A program made the translations under genes and the position numbers. A DNA stretch of 64,000 nucleotides from JAABVY01 sp964627935 (GTDB taxonomy: Bacteria > Zixibacteria > MSB-5A5 > JAABVY01). The DNA is taken from NCBI GenBank assembly GCA_964627935.1, contig CAZVLB010000002.1, positions 242,147-306,146 of the forward strand. Reading direction: 5' to 3'. The notes below the pieces were generated by a model that saw only the letters and a list, made by a program, of their open reading frames with translations, was not told the origin of the DNA and searched no databases. Positions 9,256 to 18,640 of the stretch are shown one piece after another (positions within the stretch are counted from its first letter, which is position 1; every line of letters begins with the position of its first letter).

Positions 9256-12200
9256 TTATCTGAACGGATCGGTGAAGGGGCTGTTGACACCCGATTCTGA
9301 TTTCTCGAGCTTGACATCAGGAAGCTGTTTCAGGTTAATTCGGAAATAATATCCCTTACGGCTGCCATTGGGGATCCAGTGAAATACTGCCTCCCAGCAA
9401 CGCATATCACGGTGAAATGCAAACGACCTGTCGACTACTTTCTTATCGCGCACATCGTAGTACTGGCTGAATGACACCTTCCAGTTCTGCGTTAAATTGA
9501 ACTCGCTACTCATTCTGAGAGTATGAGTTATATTTGTACCAAATGACCCTCTTGTCTCCGAGTAGTTGTGTGAAAAGCTGAACCGCCAGGGGTTTTTCTT
9601 CGGATTTTCGAGAGGTATAATCCGCCCCATGCTGTCGACCTCATATGACAATCCAACCGGCGCAAAATCACCGCCATAGTTAAACGAAGTGTTAAATGAC
9701 AAACTCCTGAGTTCAGCGCCCAGGATATCCAGTTTCTGTTCATCACGGTCATACAGATCATGAGTGGCCCGTAATGTGAACTGAAGATGAGGGATTGTGG
9801 TGCTGTTCAAGGTTGTGCTCAAATCAGACCATTTGTAGCTTTCGGACTTAAAATTGTAGCCGGTTGAGAAATCCAGGGTAAACAGATCGAGCTTCTTCTC
9901 CTCTTCACCACTTTTATATTTTAGCTGAAACAGGTTACTGAGCCTCAGTCCCATGGTCTGACGTTCCGAACCGCCGGATCCGATTCCGGCATATGAGGCT
10001 TCTTCCTGATGACGATCCGATTCAGGCTGATAAGAGAATGATACGCTGGGAGTAAGCACATGACGCAGGCCTATTACTCCTTTTATTGGAGGACGGAAGA
10101 GTCCGTAGAGCCTTGTGTTGGCCCCAACTCCGGCCGAATAGCTGAACCTGCGCAATCCGGTTTCGCTCATCAGGTCCCGTTCACTGCTCTGATCGGTATC
10201 GAATATATAGAACCAGCTCTCAGTCAGGTTGACAGACGGGCTGATTGTAAGATATCTCAAAAGAGTGGTCGGCATCGACACACTGGAACTGTGACGGACA
10301 TTGGCATAATGCCTTTCGGTGCGGGCTGTATCCGGTCCGCTGCGGCTGAGAGAATTCAGGGAATTCACGCTATATGAATAAACCAGGCTGTTGAACCATC
10401 TTTTCTCTTCAGATCGCTCTGCTGGAAAAACCTGACGTGATGGTATACTGAGCGACAGCCTCGGCAGGCTGTAGCTTGTGCTGTTGTCATCCAGGTTTTT
10501 GGTACCGGAGACAACTGATGTAAATGATACCCGGCCCCATGATTGCCTGAAGTTCAACTGTGATTCCAGATTCCTGTTCAGCCGGTCTTCGAGATTTGTG
10601 GAGTTGTCATTATAATAGCGCGCATCGGAAACAAAGCTTCCCCGCCCATTCAGACTTGCAGTTTGCGAGATTGTCTGTTGATGGCTCATCTCCAGGCGCC
10701 AACGGCTGCGCTTGTTCTCTCCCTGAAATGTAAAATCTGATTCGCGGGCATAAGAGCCGGAAATCGATCCCGAGAATCTGTATCTGAGAGCATACCTGAC
10801 GCCGGCATTAAATGTAAAGCCGACCTCATCATTGTAATCCAGGGTCGTTTCCAGGTCGAAATAGTCGCTCAAGGCCCAGTAATAGCCGAGATTATTGATG
10901 AAGCGGCTGCCTCGTTCAAAATTGCCAATCTGGAATGGCGTGAATCCGGAATGCCTGTCCTTTTTGATAGAAAAAACAAAATAAGGCAAATAGAATACGG
11001 GTATCCTCTCGATATAGAGCACAATCGGCTTGGCGATTATCCTGTCATCCGGTATCAGCTTCATCTTATTGGAATAGAAATAGAAATTGGCGTCGCGAAA
11101 TTCGCATGGTATATACTGCCCGCCCTTGACATAGAGCACATCGTCAGATTCCTTGCGCAATACATTACCGTGATAATAGGCCTGTTCGAGCTTGGTGTCC
11201 GATTCCTTGATTTTGCCTTTGCGGGTTTCGACATTGTAGGCCAGCCGTTCACCAAAGATTTCATCTGCCTGATCCCTGAGTACGACAGGGAAATAGGTCG
11301 AATCTCCGGCCTGGTCGACTCTCCAGACAGCATCGGCCCGGACAACTTTCCGGGCGGTGTTATAGCGGATATCATGAGACTCAAGTTCGACATTCTGATG
11401 GGTTACACGGCCGTTGCCCCGCAGGTTGATCACGCTTTGCCCTATCCGGTATTTCAGGTAATCCGATTGATAATTGATAGTATCCGCCATTACCTGCATG
11501 CCGGCAGTGTCCAGCTTTGGATTTGAAAAGTATTTGCCCAGCACTGAGGTTATAATTTCAACCTCGGTTAATCGGCGGAACTGAAAATGCAGTTTTATTG
11601 AATCCCCTGAAGCTATATTTCTGCCTGCCGCGATTGTATCATTGGCCACAGGTATAAATTCCGAATAGCTGTTTCCCGCCGACACGATCCTGTCCAGTTC
11701 CTCGTCCTCAAACTGGAACTGAATATTTTTGGCTTCCAGTGTGCTTTCGGTGAATGCGCTGTCGCCGGGAGTGTTTTGCTGACGGTAGACAGCCTCTGCC
11801 CTGCCGGTGATGTCGATCCTGTCCAGCAGTTCATCTTGCAGGTAGATTGTCATCGAGTCGCCTTTGACAGTATTGTCGAGCTGATAGGCCCTGGGATCAC
11901 GAATCAGAACAAGCAGATTGGAGTCGGGCATCAGCACCGCCTTGCCACAGTTGGCGCGCAGCGTTGACTTGATGATCACCACATCGCCAAATACCTCGGC
12001 AAATTTCTGCTCGGAATAATATATCAATGTGTCCGCGCTGACTTCAATCATTGCGGTCGGATCATCACGGTTGAAAACGACAAATGGATTACCGTAAACG
12101 GTCAGGACATTGGTCTTGTTGTCATATCTCACCGTGTCACCATCGAGGGCCATGTTCTCGCTTTCATCGATCATGCGCACCGCCCCAATTCCAAGAAAAA

Positions 12201-12540
12201 CATCTTCCTCGGAATTGTAGGTCATCGACTCGGTATAAATGTCCCGAATGGTATCCCTGAACATGGTGTTGCCCATGAAACGGTAGTAGCCATTGCTTGA
12301 GAAAAAGACGCTGTCGGCCTGAATCAGGCTCTGCCCCTGACGGAAACGTACGTTGCCGTAAAGATATGTCATGATGGAATCTTCGAGGATCCTGATGCGT
12401 GAGCTGTCGGCATTCTCGAGGATGACAGGTTCCTCGGCGGAGAGTATTGCCGACATAACCAGCATCAATATGAATACAGCATGAAATAATCTGCCTGACA
12501 TGTGATTCAATCTACAGCCCATCTTACCGGTCTTCAACAA
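9256..12540 (-). CDS. lptD: LptD-like LPS assembly protein
   Basis: Very large (about 1,090 residues) outer-membrane protein of the LptD/OstA type, which inserts lipopolysaccharide into the outer leaflet. A signal peptide is followed by an OstA/LptA-like beta-jellyroll region (about 35-300) with repeated strands of the type ADSVFFSSNGYYRFMGN. The long C-terminal barrel (about 480-1090) has the typical IPVFYLPYFVFSIKKDR segment. The start is uncertain: the frame opens with TTG at 12540, and ATGs at 12522 and 12501 give an equally good signal peptide (SGRLFHAVFILMLVMSAILS). None has a strong ribosome binding site. Confidence 0.86.
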   Translation of the reverse strand: MLKTGKMGCRLNHMSGRLFHAVFILMLVMSAILSAEEPVILENADSSRIRILEDSIMTYLYGNVRFRQGQSLIQADSVFFSSNGYYRFMGNTMFRDTIRDIYTESMTYNSEEDVFLGIGAVRMIDESENMALDGDTVRYDNKTNVLTVYGNPFVVFNRDDPTAMIEVSADTLIYYSEQKFAEVFGDVVIIKSTLRANCGKAVLMPDSNLLVLIRDPRAYQLDNTVKGDSMTIYLQDELLDRIDITGRAEAVYRQQNTPGDSAFTESTLEAKNIQFQFEDEELDRIVSAGNSYSEFIPVANDTIAAGRNIASGDSIKLHFQFRRLTEVEIITSVLGKYFSNPKLDTAGMQVMADTINYQSDYLKYRIGQSVINLRGNGRVTHQNVELESHDIRYNTARKVVRADAVWRVDQAGDSTYFPVVLRDQADEIFGERLAYNVETRKGKIKESDTKLEQAYYHGNVLRKESDDVLYVKGGQYIPCEFRDANFYFYSNKMKLIPDDRIIAKPIVLYIERIPVFYLPYFVFSIKKDRHSGFTPFQIGNFERGSRFINNLGYYWALSDYFDLETTLDYNDEVGFTFNAGVRYALRYRFSGSISGSYARESDFTFQGENKRSRWRLEMSHQQTISQTASLNGRGSFVSDARYYNDNSTNLEDRLNRNLESQLNFRQSWGRVSFTSVVSGTKNLDDNSTSYSLPRLSLSIPSRQVFPAERSEEKRWFNSLVYSYSVNSLNSLSRSGPDTARTERHYANVRHSSSVSMPTTLLRYLTISPSVNLTESWFYIFDTDQSSERDLMSETGLRRFSYSAGVGANTRLYGLFRPPIKGVIGLRHVLTPSVSFSYQPESDRHQEEASYAGIGSGGSERQTMGLRLSNLFQLKYKSGEEEKKLDLFTLDFSTGYNFKSESYKWSDLSTTLNSTTIPHLQFTLRATHDLYDRDEQKLDILGAELRSLSFNTSFNYGGDFAPVGLSYEVDSMGRIIPLENPKKNPWRFSFSHNYSETRGSFGTNITHTLRMSSEFNLTQNWKVSFSQYYDVRDKKVVDRSFAFHRDMRCWEAVFHWIPNGSRKGYYFRINLKQLPDVKLEKSESGVNSPFTDPFR

Positions 12541-12583
12541 AAATTAATCCACAAGATTATACGCTTATGCTAATCGAGAGCGC

Positions 12584-12949
12584 CTAATATTCATTCAGAA
12601 ATATTAAATGTGCGGGGCATTTGCAGTCCGATGATCCGAAGCGGCTTACAAATTGTGATTGGGGATATTCTTCCCTGGTCCGAGAATTAAGCATGCATTC
12701 GAGTCCCGGAGCAAAGTGCTCAACGTGATATGCCTCTATAGTGCCATGTCGCAATAGATAATCAACATGCCAGAACATTCTTTTATCGGATTGAAAATGA
12801 CGGGCCAGTCTATGGCGCAGGTTTTTCTCGGCGCTGCCGGTGTATATATAGAGTCCCTTATCAAATCTAATTTGACCCAGATTCCCGATTTTGATTTTGC
12901 AATTATCGGGAATCCGGATCAAAAGTTGATATATGCCGGAATCGATCAT
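12584..12949 (-). CDS. GIY-YIG/DUF123-type protein
   Basis: A 121-residue protein resembling the Uri/DUF123 subgroup of the GIY-YIG nuclease superfamily. The motif GLYIYTGSAEKNLRHRLARH supplies the GxYxYTGSA..R pattern. A further conserved block is FWHVDYLLRHGTIE. The C-terminal Cys/His segment (GSSDCKCPAHLIFL) is also typical of this subgroup. The ATG overlaps the upstream gamma-lyase stop, indicating coupling. Members are poorly characterised; a nuclease role is known for related proteins but is inferred here. Confidence 0.83.
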   Translation of the reverse strand: MIDSGIYQLLIRIPDNCKIKIGNLGQIRFDKGLYIYTGSAEKNLRHRLARHFQSDKRMFWHVDYLLRHGTIEAYHVEHFAPGLECMLNSRTREEYPQSQFVSRFGSSDCKCPAHLIFLNEY

Positions 12950-14121
12950 GCCTGCTTAAGTGCACGATCCAGGTCCTCGATTAGATCATCTGCCGCTTCT
13001 ATGCCGCAGGAAAGCCGAATCATGCCATCATTGACATCCGCTCTTTTCAGCTCTTCCCTGGAATAGGCAATATGCGATGTCAGAATCGGGATAGAAACCA
13101 GCGATTCCACACCACCCAGCGAGGTGGCATGGATGAATACCTGCATCGCTTCGATTACTTTTCCGACAGCATCGAGGCCGCCATCAATCTCAAAACAGAT
13201 CATGCCGCCAAATGATCTCATCTGCTTTTTGGCCATTTCGTGATGCGGCGATGACTGCAATCCGGGATAGCGCACATTACGCACTTTGGGATGCTTATCA
13301 AGAAATTCGGCCACTTTCATGGCATTGCTGCAGGACCTCTCAACACGAATTGCCAGTGTTTTCATGCCTCTCAGGAGCAGAAATGCCGCACCCGGGTCAA
13401 GATTTGTACCTACTGTTTTGCGATATTCATAGATTTGCTGCATATATTTATGCGGACCGACAATTGCGCCGCATACAAGATCGGAATGACCACCCAGATA
13501 TTTTGTGCCCGAATGCACCACTATATCCGCACCCAATCCCAACGGATTCTGATTTATCGGTGTGGCGAATGTATTGTCCACGATCATTATCGCATGGGCC
13601 TCTTTGGTAACCTCTGACATGGCCTGAAGGTCGACAACAGTCAGATTGGGATTTGTGGGTGTTTCCGTATAGATGATTTTCGTATTGGGTTTGATCGCCT
13701 TTTTGATTGCATCCACTGATGAGTCATCGGCAAATGTCACCTCCAGGCCGGTGCCCGGCACTATTTTTGACAAGAGGTCAAAAACACCTCCATATAAAGT
13801 CGGTGTAGCCACCAGATGATCACCTTTGCGCAGGAGACCAAACACCGCTGTCGAGGCGGCCGCCTGCCCAGATGATACTATCAGGCATTTCTCGCCGCCT
13901 TCCAGGGCGGCCAGCTTCTGCTCCACGGCTTCCACAGTTGGATTGGTATAACGCGAATACAAATAGTAGTTTTTGTCGCCTTCAACATATTTCTTTAGCT
14001 CTTCCATGTTCTTGAAAACATAGGTTGAGGTGTTGAATACCGGCGGAACCACCGCACCGGCGAATTCCATCTTTTCCTCGCCGGCATGAACACATAACGA
14101 ATCCTTGCTTCTTCCTCCCAT
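12946..14121 (-). CDS. Cys/Met metabolism PLP enzyme (cystathionine gamma-synthase or gamma-lyase type)
   Basis: Fold-type I PLP enzyme of the MetB/MetC/MegL family, acting on sulfur amino acids. The PLP lysine is K207 in SGTKYLGGHSDL; other landmarks are SRYTNPTV and IVDNTFATP. The length of 391 residues is normal. The substrate (cystathionine, methionine or O-acylhomoserine) cannot be decided from sequence alone. The ATG has GGAG 7 bases upstream. It is in a tight cluster: FAH-family gene 2 bases upstream, GIY-YIG gene overlapping downstream. Confidence 0.93.
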   Translation of the reverse strand: MGGRSKDSLCVHAGEEKMEFAGAVVPPVFNTSTYVFKNMEELKKYVEGDKNYYLYSRYTNPTVEAVEQKLAALEGGEKCLIVSSGQAAASTAVFGLLRKGDHLVATPTLYGGVFDLLSKIVPGTGLEVTFADDSSVDAIKKAIKPNTKIIYTETPTNPNLTVVDLQAMSEVTKEAHAIMIVDNTFATPINQNPLGLGADIVVHSGTKYLGGHSDLVCGAIVGPHKYMQQIYEYRKTVGTNLDPGAAFLLLRGMKTLAIRVERSCSNAMKVAEFLDKHPKVRNVRYPGLQSSPHHEMAKKQMRSFGGMICFEIDGGLDAVGKVIEAMQVFIHATSLGGVESLVSIPILTSHIAYSREELKRADVNDGMIRLSCGIEAADDLIEDLDRALKQA

Positions 14122-14123
14122 TT

Positions 14124-14897
14124 TTATTCTCCTATTTGGTTTATAAGTCTGCCAACATTTTCTACCACGACCTCAATTTTATCTCCAACCTGCATTGGAT
14201 CAATCCCCTCCGGCGTACCGGTGGAAATCAGATCACCCGGCTTGAGAGTCATTACCTGTGAAATAAAAGAAATCAGAACTTCGGGTTTGAAGATCATATC
14301 ACTGGTCCTGCCATATTGCTTGCGTTCACCATTCAGGAAGGCTTCCACGCTTAAATCTGACCAGTCGACACCGGTTATAACCCATGGCCCCACCGGGCAG
14401 AATGTATCGAAACCCTTGGCCCGGGTCCATTGACCATCCTTTTTCTGCAGGTGACGGGCGGTGACATCATTGACACAGGTCAATCCAAAAACCGCCTCAC
14501 GGCACTCTTCGGGACCGGCCTTGCGAAGCTTCCTGCCGATCACAACACCCAGTTCGGCTTCATAATCGACACGATCCACGAAATCGGGGTAGACTATGGT
14601 GTCCTCGTGGCCAATCAATGAGCTGGGCGGTTTCATAAACAGCAACGGCTCTTTGGGCGCCTCGGTTGCTGACTGGGAATGCTGTACATGCTTGGCATAA
14701 TTCAATCCGACACATATGATTTTCTCCGGTACAACCGGCGCCAGGAGTTTGACCTCCGAAAACTTATAGGTGTCATCCAGGTGGAAACAGCCATCGAAGA
14801 GATCACCGCCTATTTCGGTAATCTTATCCTGGCTGTCGTCATAAATTCCCCAGCGAATCTTCCCCTCGGCTTCAAATCTGACAATTTTATCTGACAT
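14124..14897 (-). CDS. Fumarylacetoacetate hydrolase family protein
   Basis: FAH-superfamily protein of 257 residues; relatives are hydrolases, decarboxylases or isomerases of ketoacids. The family core is present: IICVGLNYAKHV, then LGVVIGRKLRKAG, and GDLISTGTPEG near the C-terminus. The metal ligands are probably the acidic residues in RVDYEAELGVV plus an upstream acid. The specific reaction is unknown. It starts 2 bases after the deacetylase-like gene and ends 2 bases before the PLP gene, so all three are probably co-transcribed. Confidence 0.9.
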   Translation of the reverse strand: MSDKIVRFEAEGKIRWGIYDDSQDKITEIGGDLFDGCFHLDDTYKFSEVKLLAPVVPEKIICVGLNYAKHVQHSQSATEAPKEPLLFMKPPSSLIGHEDTIVYPDFVDRVDYEAELGVVIGRKLRKAGPEECREAVFGLTCVNDVTARHLQKKDGQWTRAKGFDTFCPVGPWVITGVDWSDLSVEAFLNGERKQYGRTSDMIFKPEVLISFISQVMTLKPGDLISTGTPEGIDPMQVGDKIEVVVENVGRLINQIGE

Positions 14898-14899
14898 CT

Positions 14900-15838
14900 T
14901 TACTCCAGTAGTATTTTTATATGATCTATAACAGCTTCAGCTATAAAATTCAAGTCATATCCCCCCTCGAATATTGAGACAATACTTCCATCGCAATGGC
15001 GGTCCGCAACATTCCTCGCAATTCTCATTACCTGATTGATCCCCTCCAGAGTCACTCCCAAATTGACATAAGGATCATCCTCGAAGGCATCGTATCCGGC
15101 TGACAGGAGCAATATCTGCGGCCTGTAATCATCCATGGCGGGAACCCATTCATCCCTGATCGGCCCGACATAATCATCATCATTGGCCATGTATGAAAGC
15201 GGGAAATTCAATGTATAGCCTTGGCCCTCTCCACGACCGATTTCGCCCGCCGCTCCTGTACCCGGGTAAAATGGATAGGCATGAATGCTGCAGAAATGGA
15301 CTTTATTTGTGTGATAAAATGAATGTTGAGTGCCGTTACCGTGATGACCGTCAAAATCCAATATGGCGATTCGCTCAAAGTTCCTTTGCTCTATCAGCCA
15401 GTTGGCCAGTATAGCGATATTATTGAACAGGCAGAATCCCTTTGCGTGATCATATTCGGCATGATGTCCGGGCGGACGTATGGCGCAAAAAGCCGAGTCG
15501 AACTTGCCATCTATCACACCTTTGCCGGCCTGAATAACACCACCGGCCGCAAGCATAGCGGTATGAAATGAATCTTTGCAGTAATATGTGTCCGGGTCAA
15601 AATGCCCCGATCCCCGTCCGGCTGTTGCTTCCACGCGCGCAAAATATTCGGGTGAATGATTCAAGAGGATATCCTCTTTGTCAGCCTTCTCGGGGGTTAT
15701 CCGGACCATCTTTTCAACCAGTCCGCTCTCGGTTACCGCCCGGTGCACCGCCTTTAGCCGTTGTGGATTTTCGGGATGATACTCTTCGGGTGCATGAAGC
15801 AGATAGTCCTGATGATATATATAGGCGACTTTGCGCAT
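14900..15838 (-). CDS. Histone deacetylase-like amidohydrolase
   Basis: Zn-dependent deacetylase of the arginase/deacetylase fold, 312 residues. All active-site motifs are visible: RPPGHHAEYDHAKGFCLFNN (the two catalytic His), ILDFDGHHGNGTQ (Zn-binding Asp and His), LLSAGYDAFEDDP (Zn-binding Asp) and FEGGYDL (the conserved Tyr). It is therefore probably active, most likely on acetylated polyamines or other small amides in bacteria; the substrate is inferred. It is the first gene of a tight cluster with the FAH, PLP and GIY-YIG genes. Confidence 0.92.
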   Translation of the reverse strand: MRKVAYIYHQDYLLHAPEEYHPENPQRLKAVHRAVTESGLVEKMVRITPEKADKEDILLNHSPEYFARVEATAGRGSGHFDPDTYYCKDSFHTAMLAAGGVIQAGKGVIDGKFDSAFCAIRPPGHHAEYDHAKGFCLFNNIAILANWLIEQRNFERIAILDFDGHHGNGTQHSFYHTNKVHFCSIHAYPFYPGTGAAGEIGRGEGQGYTLNFPLSYMANDDDYVGPIRDEWVPAMDDYRPQILLLSAGYDAFEDDPYVNLGVTLEGINQVMRIARNVADRHCDGSIVSIFEGGYDLNFIAEAVIDHIKILLE

Positions 15839-15884
15839 TTATCCTCCGGCCTGATATATGGCCGATTGTAAAGACAATGTCAAG

Positions 15885-17267
15885 CTAATCGACCTGCTTT
15901 GATTTCCATTTGCCGCGCTTGAACCACAGCACCATTATCGTGCCCTTGACTATAGTTGTGGCCGATATGGTATACCAGATACCGGCCGGGCCCAGGTCGA
16001 ATGTAAAACACAATAAATAGGCCATGGGAATACGCAGCAGAGTCCATGACACTCCTATCAGCATGGGCGGCATGGTGTCGCCGGCGCCGGAAAAGGCTCC
16101 CTCCAGGACAATTTCCGCCGCCATAAATATCTGCGAAACACCGATTATCATCAGGTAATCAACCACCATTGGCTCAACCGCAGGATCATCGATAAATATC
16201 CTCGAAATAGATTCCGGCACTAGCAGAAAAAGCGCTGTGATTAATCCGGTGAAAATACCTGTATAAAATAATGACCACCATCCGGCGCGTTCCGCCCGTT
16301 GCGGATCATTTGCACCCAGATTCTGGCCGACAAGAGTGGCGGTTGCCAGCGAAGCGCCAAAGCAGATTAAATACGAAATCGATTCACAACGGTTGCCGAT
16401 ACCCATTGCCGCCACGGTAGCATCGCCGAATTGCGCCGCGATCCTGTTGATGAAAAAATAGATCAATGAAAACAGGACGCCGGAAATTGAAAGCGGGATG
16501 CCAATTTTGACGATTTTCCAGAATATTTTCAGGTCGATTTTGCGAAAAACATTCCAGTCGATATCCAGCGCTAATTTGCCGCGTTTGAGAAAGAGCAGGG
16601 CAGTGATTAGTGAAATGACCGATGCCGCAACCGAGGCGACCGCGGCTCCGGTCGTACCCATTTCCGGAAATGGCCCGATTCCGAATATCAACAATGGATC
16701 GAGCACTATATTGGCCCCGACGGCGATAAACATTATGATCATCGGTGTTTTGGTATCGCCGCTGGCCCTGAATACCGATCCGAGCACCTCCAGGAAGATG
16801 AAGATGATCGCGCTGGCGAGTCTTATGCGCAGGTAGATCGTTCCGCCGGCAGTTACCTCATCCGATGTCTGCATTATATGAAATGCCACCGGCGCCACGG
16901 CCACCCCGACAATGGTAACAATTGCGGCGAACCAGATCGACGATCCCATGGCATGCGAGGCCACATGCTGCGCCTGCTCATAATCTCCCCGGCCGAAATG
17001 GCGGGAGACAACAGCAACAGTCCCTGTGCTGATTGTTGATACCAGCGACCAGACAATCCAGAGCGAAAACATGCTGGAGGTCACCACCGCAACCGGCACC
17101 GGCCCACCGATTTTTCCAACCCAGATCATATCGGTGAAAGCCAATAGAAATTCGACCGACATGGCTGCAACTGCCGGACCTGCCAGCACGAAAAAGGCCT
17201 TGTGAAGTGAGCCCTCTGTAACCAGCCGTCGACGGCTGTCGGCTAATTCCGCTCTGATGTCTGTCAA
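15885..17267 (-). CDS. MATE-family multidrug/metabolite efflux transporter
   Basis: Twelve-helix integral membrane antiporter of the MATE (DinF/NorM) family, 460 residues. The N-terminal half has FVLAGPAVAAMSVEFLLAFTDMIWVG, a typical MatE opening, and the second half shows the repeated fold (GIPLSISGVLF, then the helix ending with FSGAGDTMPPML). The substrate cannot be read from the sequence. Separated from the deacetylase-like gene by 46 bases and from the EPSP-fold gene by 44 bases. Confidence 0.92.
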   Translation of the reverse strand: MTDIRAELADSRRRLVTEGSLHKAFFVLAGPAVAAMSVEFLLAFTDMIWVGKIGGPVPVAVVTSSMFSLWIVWSLVSTISTGTVAVVSRHFGRGDYEQAQHVASHAMGSSIWFAAIVTIVGVAVAPVAFHIMQTSDEVTAGGTIYLRIRLASAIIFIFLEVLGSVFRASGDTKTPMIIMFIAVGANIVLDPLLIFGIGPFPEMGTTGAAVASVAASVISLITALLFLKRGKLALDIDWNVFRKIDLKIFWKIVKIGIPLSISGVLFSLIYFFINRIAAQFGDATVAAMGIGNRCESISYLICFGASLATATLVGQNLGANDPQRAERAGWWSLFYTGIFTGLITALFLLVPESISRIFIDDPAVEPMVVDYLMIIGVSQIFMAAEIVLEGAFSGAGDTMPPMLIGVSWTLLRIPMAYLLCFTFDLGPAGIWYTISATTIVKGTIMVLWFKRGKWKSKQVD

Positions 17268-17311
17268 ACAGAATTCCTTTCCGCAAAAAAAGGAAGTTAG
17301 GCCAAAATCAA

Positions 17312-18640
17312 TTAGCTGGCAAGGGATTTTGCAGAGGACTTGATGGGCTCGAGCGAGCCCTGGAGATGCGGGTAATATTTATTGAAATCGAAGAATTCAG
17401 ATTTTAGTTGTTCGTTATTTATCAAAAAGGCCGCCATGAATTGCATCAGCTTCAAATAATGATCATCATAATTACGATAAATAACGTCCGTAAATTCCGG
17501 TACCGATTCGATAATCAGGCCATCCTCGATTTCACCCACACGCACAGTGGCGGCAGCCAAAACCTGAGAAATCGAATCAATTCTTCTTTGCCACAGCGAG
17601 CTGGATACCGGCAGCCCGCGCAGGATTGTCTTATCCGACGCAAATGCAGCCAGAAGTGCGACTGGCCCGAATGCATATGGAGCGGACATAATCAGCTTTT
17701 CATCGATCTTTTTACCACTGAATTGCCCCCCCTGGAAAATGAAATCATGGCTATTGTCTTCATTTTTCTTCTGGTCGGCATACAGGCCAAATCTGGCGAA
17801 GAGCTTGATCAGGCTCTTGTCATTCTCGAAGGCCCTACCTCCGTTGATGCGGATCTCCTCATGACCCTGTACTATACCGGCGACGGCAGTGTATGCCAGT
17901 ATCAGACGGTCCGACGGCAACACAATCGTTTCTTCGATCTTGTCTTTGCTGAACTCAAGCTTGTAATGATATGACTTTTCCTGCCTGGATGATTTCAGGC
18001 GCCTGAGTCGACGTTGCAATTCATCGCCCTCATCCTCGGCCCGAATCATATCCATCAGGCTTAACCGAAAAGGATAAACTGAATATTCGACATATTCCGA
18101 TAGATCGAATTTTGAAAGAAGCTCCGATTTCATGCATCCCAGGATATTGACCAGGCATATGAAATCGGCCAGTTGATAGTTGGTTTTCTGAAAGCTGAAC
18201 TTAATGCCGGCAGGTTTGAATAAATCTATATGGATGTACTTCGATGGGTTCTCCGAATCTTCCGGTTTGAACTTTGCTCCCAGACGTCTCAGGGCCAGGA
18301 TGCGCCTTTCCATATCCTCATCATAATGCTTATGAAATCTGACCGGGATATTATAGCGCAGGGCTGCCATAAGGGCGATTGTATCATCTATGGCATATTC
18401 ATCCTGAACAGGACCATCAGACTTTTCGATCCTGCTGATCTTCAACCCCTGATTCTGATATTCAACCTGATAACCGATATTGATCAGCAGGCTGTTGTAT
18501 TTCCCCGCATTCAATGCCGGATAGGGATTAACCAGAACCGCTTCTGATTCATTTAATACGGCGTAAGCGATTGCATTCAATGTGTGACGTTTGGAAGCGG
18601 GTATATTTTTTATTTGTATCTTTGATTTATCTTTGGGCAT
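17312..18640 (-). CDS. Strongly diverged EPSP-synthase-fold protein
   Basis: A 442-residue protein that I read as a remote member of the AroA/MurA (enolpyruvyl transferase) superfamily. The ends of the two inverse domains align by pattern: IPASKRHTLNAIAYAVLNES with the PGSKS opening of AroA; AIDDTIALMAALRYNIPV with the D-T-A strand; LPSDRLILAYTAVAGIVQG; and LPVSSSLWQRRIDSISQVLA with the RvKESDR block. The residues that bind shikimate-phosphate and PEP in AroA (SKS serines, KESDR) are mostly replaced, so it may not be an enolpyruvyl transferase. The ATG shares one base with the argS stop (TAATG), so it is translationally coupled to argS. Confidence 0.65.
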   Translation of the reverse strand: MPKDKSKIQIKNIPASKRHTLNAIAYAVLNESEAVLVNPYPALNAGKYNSLLINIGYQVEYQNQGLKISRIEKSDGPVQDEYAIDDTIALMAALRYNIPVRFHKHYDEDMERRILALRRLGAKFKPEDSENPSKYIHIDLFKPAGIKFSFQKTNYQLADFICLVNILGCMKSELLSKFDLSEYVEYSVYPFRLSLMDMIRAEDEGDELQRRLRRLKSSRQEKSYHYKLEFSKDKIEETIVLPSDRLILAYTAVAGIVQGHEEIRINGGRAFENDKSLIKLFARFGLYADQKKNEDNSHDFIFQGGQFSGKKIDEKLIMSAPYAFGPVALLAAFASDKTILRGLPVSSSLWQRRIDSISQVLAAATVRVGEIEDGLIIESVPEFTDVIYRNYDDHYLKLMQFMAAFLINNEQLKSEFFDFNKYYPHLQGSLEPIKSSAKSLAS

